A stretch of DNA of 20,338 nucleotides from a virus: IMG/VR virus record IMGVR_UViG_3300028548_004585, positions 1-20,338 of that record, one strand, 5' to 3'. Both the position numbers and the translations under genes were made by a program. The first letter of the stretch is position 1, and each line of letters begins with the position of its first letter. The notes below the pieces were generated by a model. The model saw only the letters and a program-made list of their open reading frames with translations. It was not told where the DNA came from and did not search any database. Positions 19,944 through 20,338 of this stretch are shown here, one piece after another.

Positions 19944-20298
19944 AGACATGGATAGGTTTATAAGCAAAGTTAATGCAGATATCCAAGGGGGTGGACATGC
20001 GTGGGTTTTTTATGATTCTCAAACGTTACAATTATTTTCTTACAGGCAAGGCTCTACTGCTTTAAAAAAATTAAATAAAAAAATGCAGGCACAAATTGAT
20101 GGCGACAAAGACTACAAAGACATATCAATTCACGGCGTTGAGTATTTTATAGGGGTTTATAGAAATGGGCGAACCATTACAGTGCAAAAAGGTAAGGGCA
20201 AAGGCGAAACAAGACATATACCAAAAGCTTCACCCGACAGGATCAGAGCAGACTGTAATGCAACAATCAATGCACATAAGCAAGGAAGAAAAAACTAG
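19933..20298 (+). CDS. 121-residue basic unknown protein
   Basis: The start overlaps the previous gene by 11 nt. The product has an alpha/beta N-terminal half (MDRFISKVNADIQGGGHAWV, then FYDSQTLQLFSY) and a Lys-rich second half (ALKKLNKKMQAQ, then VQKGKGKGETRHIPKASPDR). The basic character suggests nucleic-acid contact. No recognised motif or membrane segment. It is the last complete gene in the window. Confidence 0.6.
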   Translation: MQNKDMDRFISKVNADIQGGGHAWVFYDSQTLQLFSYRQGSTALKKLNKKMQAQIDGDKDYKDISIHGVEYFIGVYRNGRTITVQKGKGKGETRHIPKASPDRIRADCNATINAHKQGRKN

Positions 20299-20338
20299 AG
20301 CTATAAAACTTATTCAGCGCTACTGCTGGCTCTCTAGA
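20258..20338 (+). CDS. Partial gene at right edge, unknown
   Basis: A frame opens at ATG 20258 (or ATG 20270) inside the preceding gene and stays open to the edge. The visible part reads MQQSMHISKEEKTRAIKLIQ followed by RYCWLSR. The charged helical start resembles small phage regulators. Ribosome-site support is weak, so this is tentative. Confidence 0.35.
   Translation, partial: MQQSMHISKEEKTRAIKLIQRYCWLSR

Overview
This window reads as about half of a tailed double-stranded DNA phage (or prophage) genome of a Gram-negative host. The evidence is a tape-measure C-terminus followed by tail-tip and fibre genes, a lysozyme-type lysis block, a phage recombination/replication set, and many small tightly packed genes with ATGA or TAATG overlaps. 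The DNA is AT-rich, with sigma70-like promoters and clear Shine-Dalgarno sites. A siphovirus of an aquatic, perhaps marine, gammaproteobacterium is my best guess. The host is inference. No integrase, portal, terminase or capsid gene lies in the window, so lifestyle cannot be settled here.

Layout. (1) 1-6983, rightward, late: the end of the tape measure (with a DUF4214-like insert), a tail hub/tip protein, a virion protein, fibre-like proteins, a fibre-assembly-like protein, then a 21-residue poly-lysine peptide, a phospholipase-A2-like protein, a GH24 lysozyme with an E-C-T catalytic triad, and one unknown. (2) 6975-12676, leftward: starting from the promoter at about 12.73 kb, a RecA-like AAA ATPase (Sak4 type), a DUF669 ssDNA-binding-like protein, a YqaJ exonuclease, an SF2 helicase, a VRR-NUC nuclease, and then a tail of small genes. 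That tail includes three not obvious at normal length cut-offs: a 25-residue membrane peptide, a 67-residue coiled coil and a 43-residue zinc-knuckle protein. (3) 12779-20338, rightward, early: a 57-residue Cro-like HTH protein, a prim-pol/helicase, a 566-nt noncoding region (terminators, iteron-like repeats, AT-rich dyad; possible origin), and a row of small accessory genes (HHDGYP family, DUF2958, a YdaS/Cro-like HTH, an HTH-metallophosphoesterase, DUF3310 and unknowns).

Control. Two sigma70-like promoters point away from each other at 12716-12749 and overlap almost completely. They share a TACAGTGTA dyad that recurs at 15599. The adjacent Cro-like gene is the natural candidate regulator. 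Three rightward early transcripts (starting near 15.73, 16.02 and 16.93 kb) share a promoter followed at once by a 5'-end hairpin. The hairpin sequence differs at the third site but pairing is kept.

Most interesting. A 14-nt direct repeat flanks a 153-nt structured insert at 7387-7567. Removing one repeat unit (167 nt) on paper gives the 76-residue leftward gene a different C-terminus that overlaps the start of the next gene, as its neighbours do. This looks like a small insertion that landed between two once-overlapping genes. Other points: a lysis-region PLA2 fold, the poly-lysine micropeptide, and regulated 5'-hairpin leaders.
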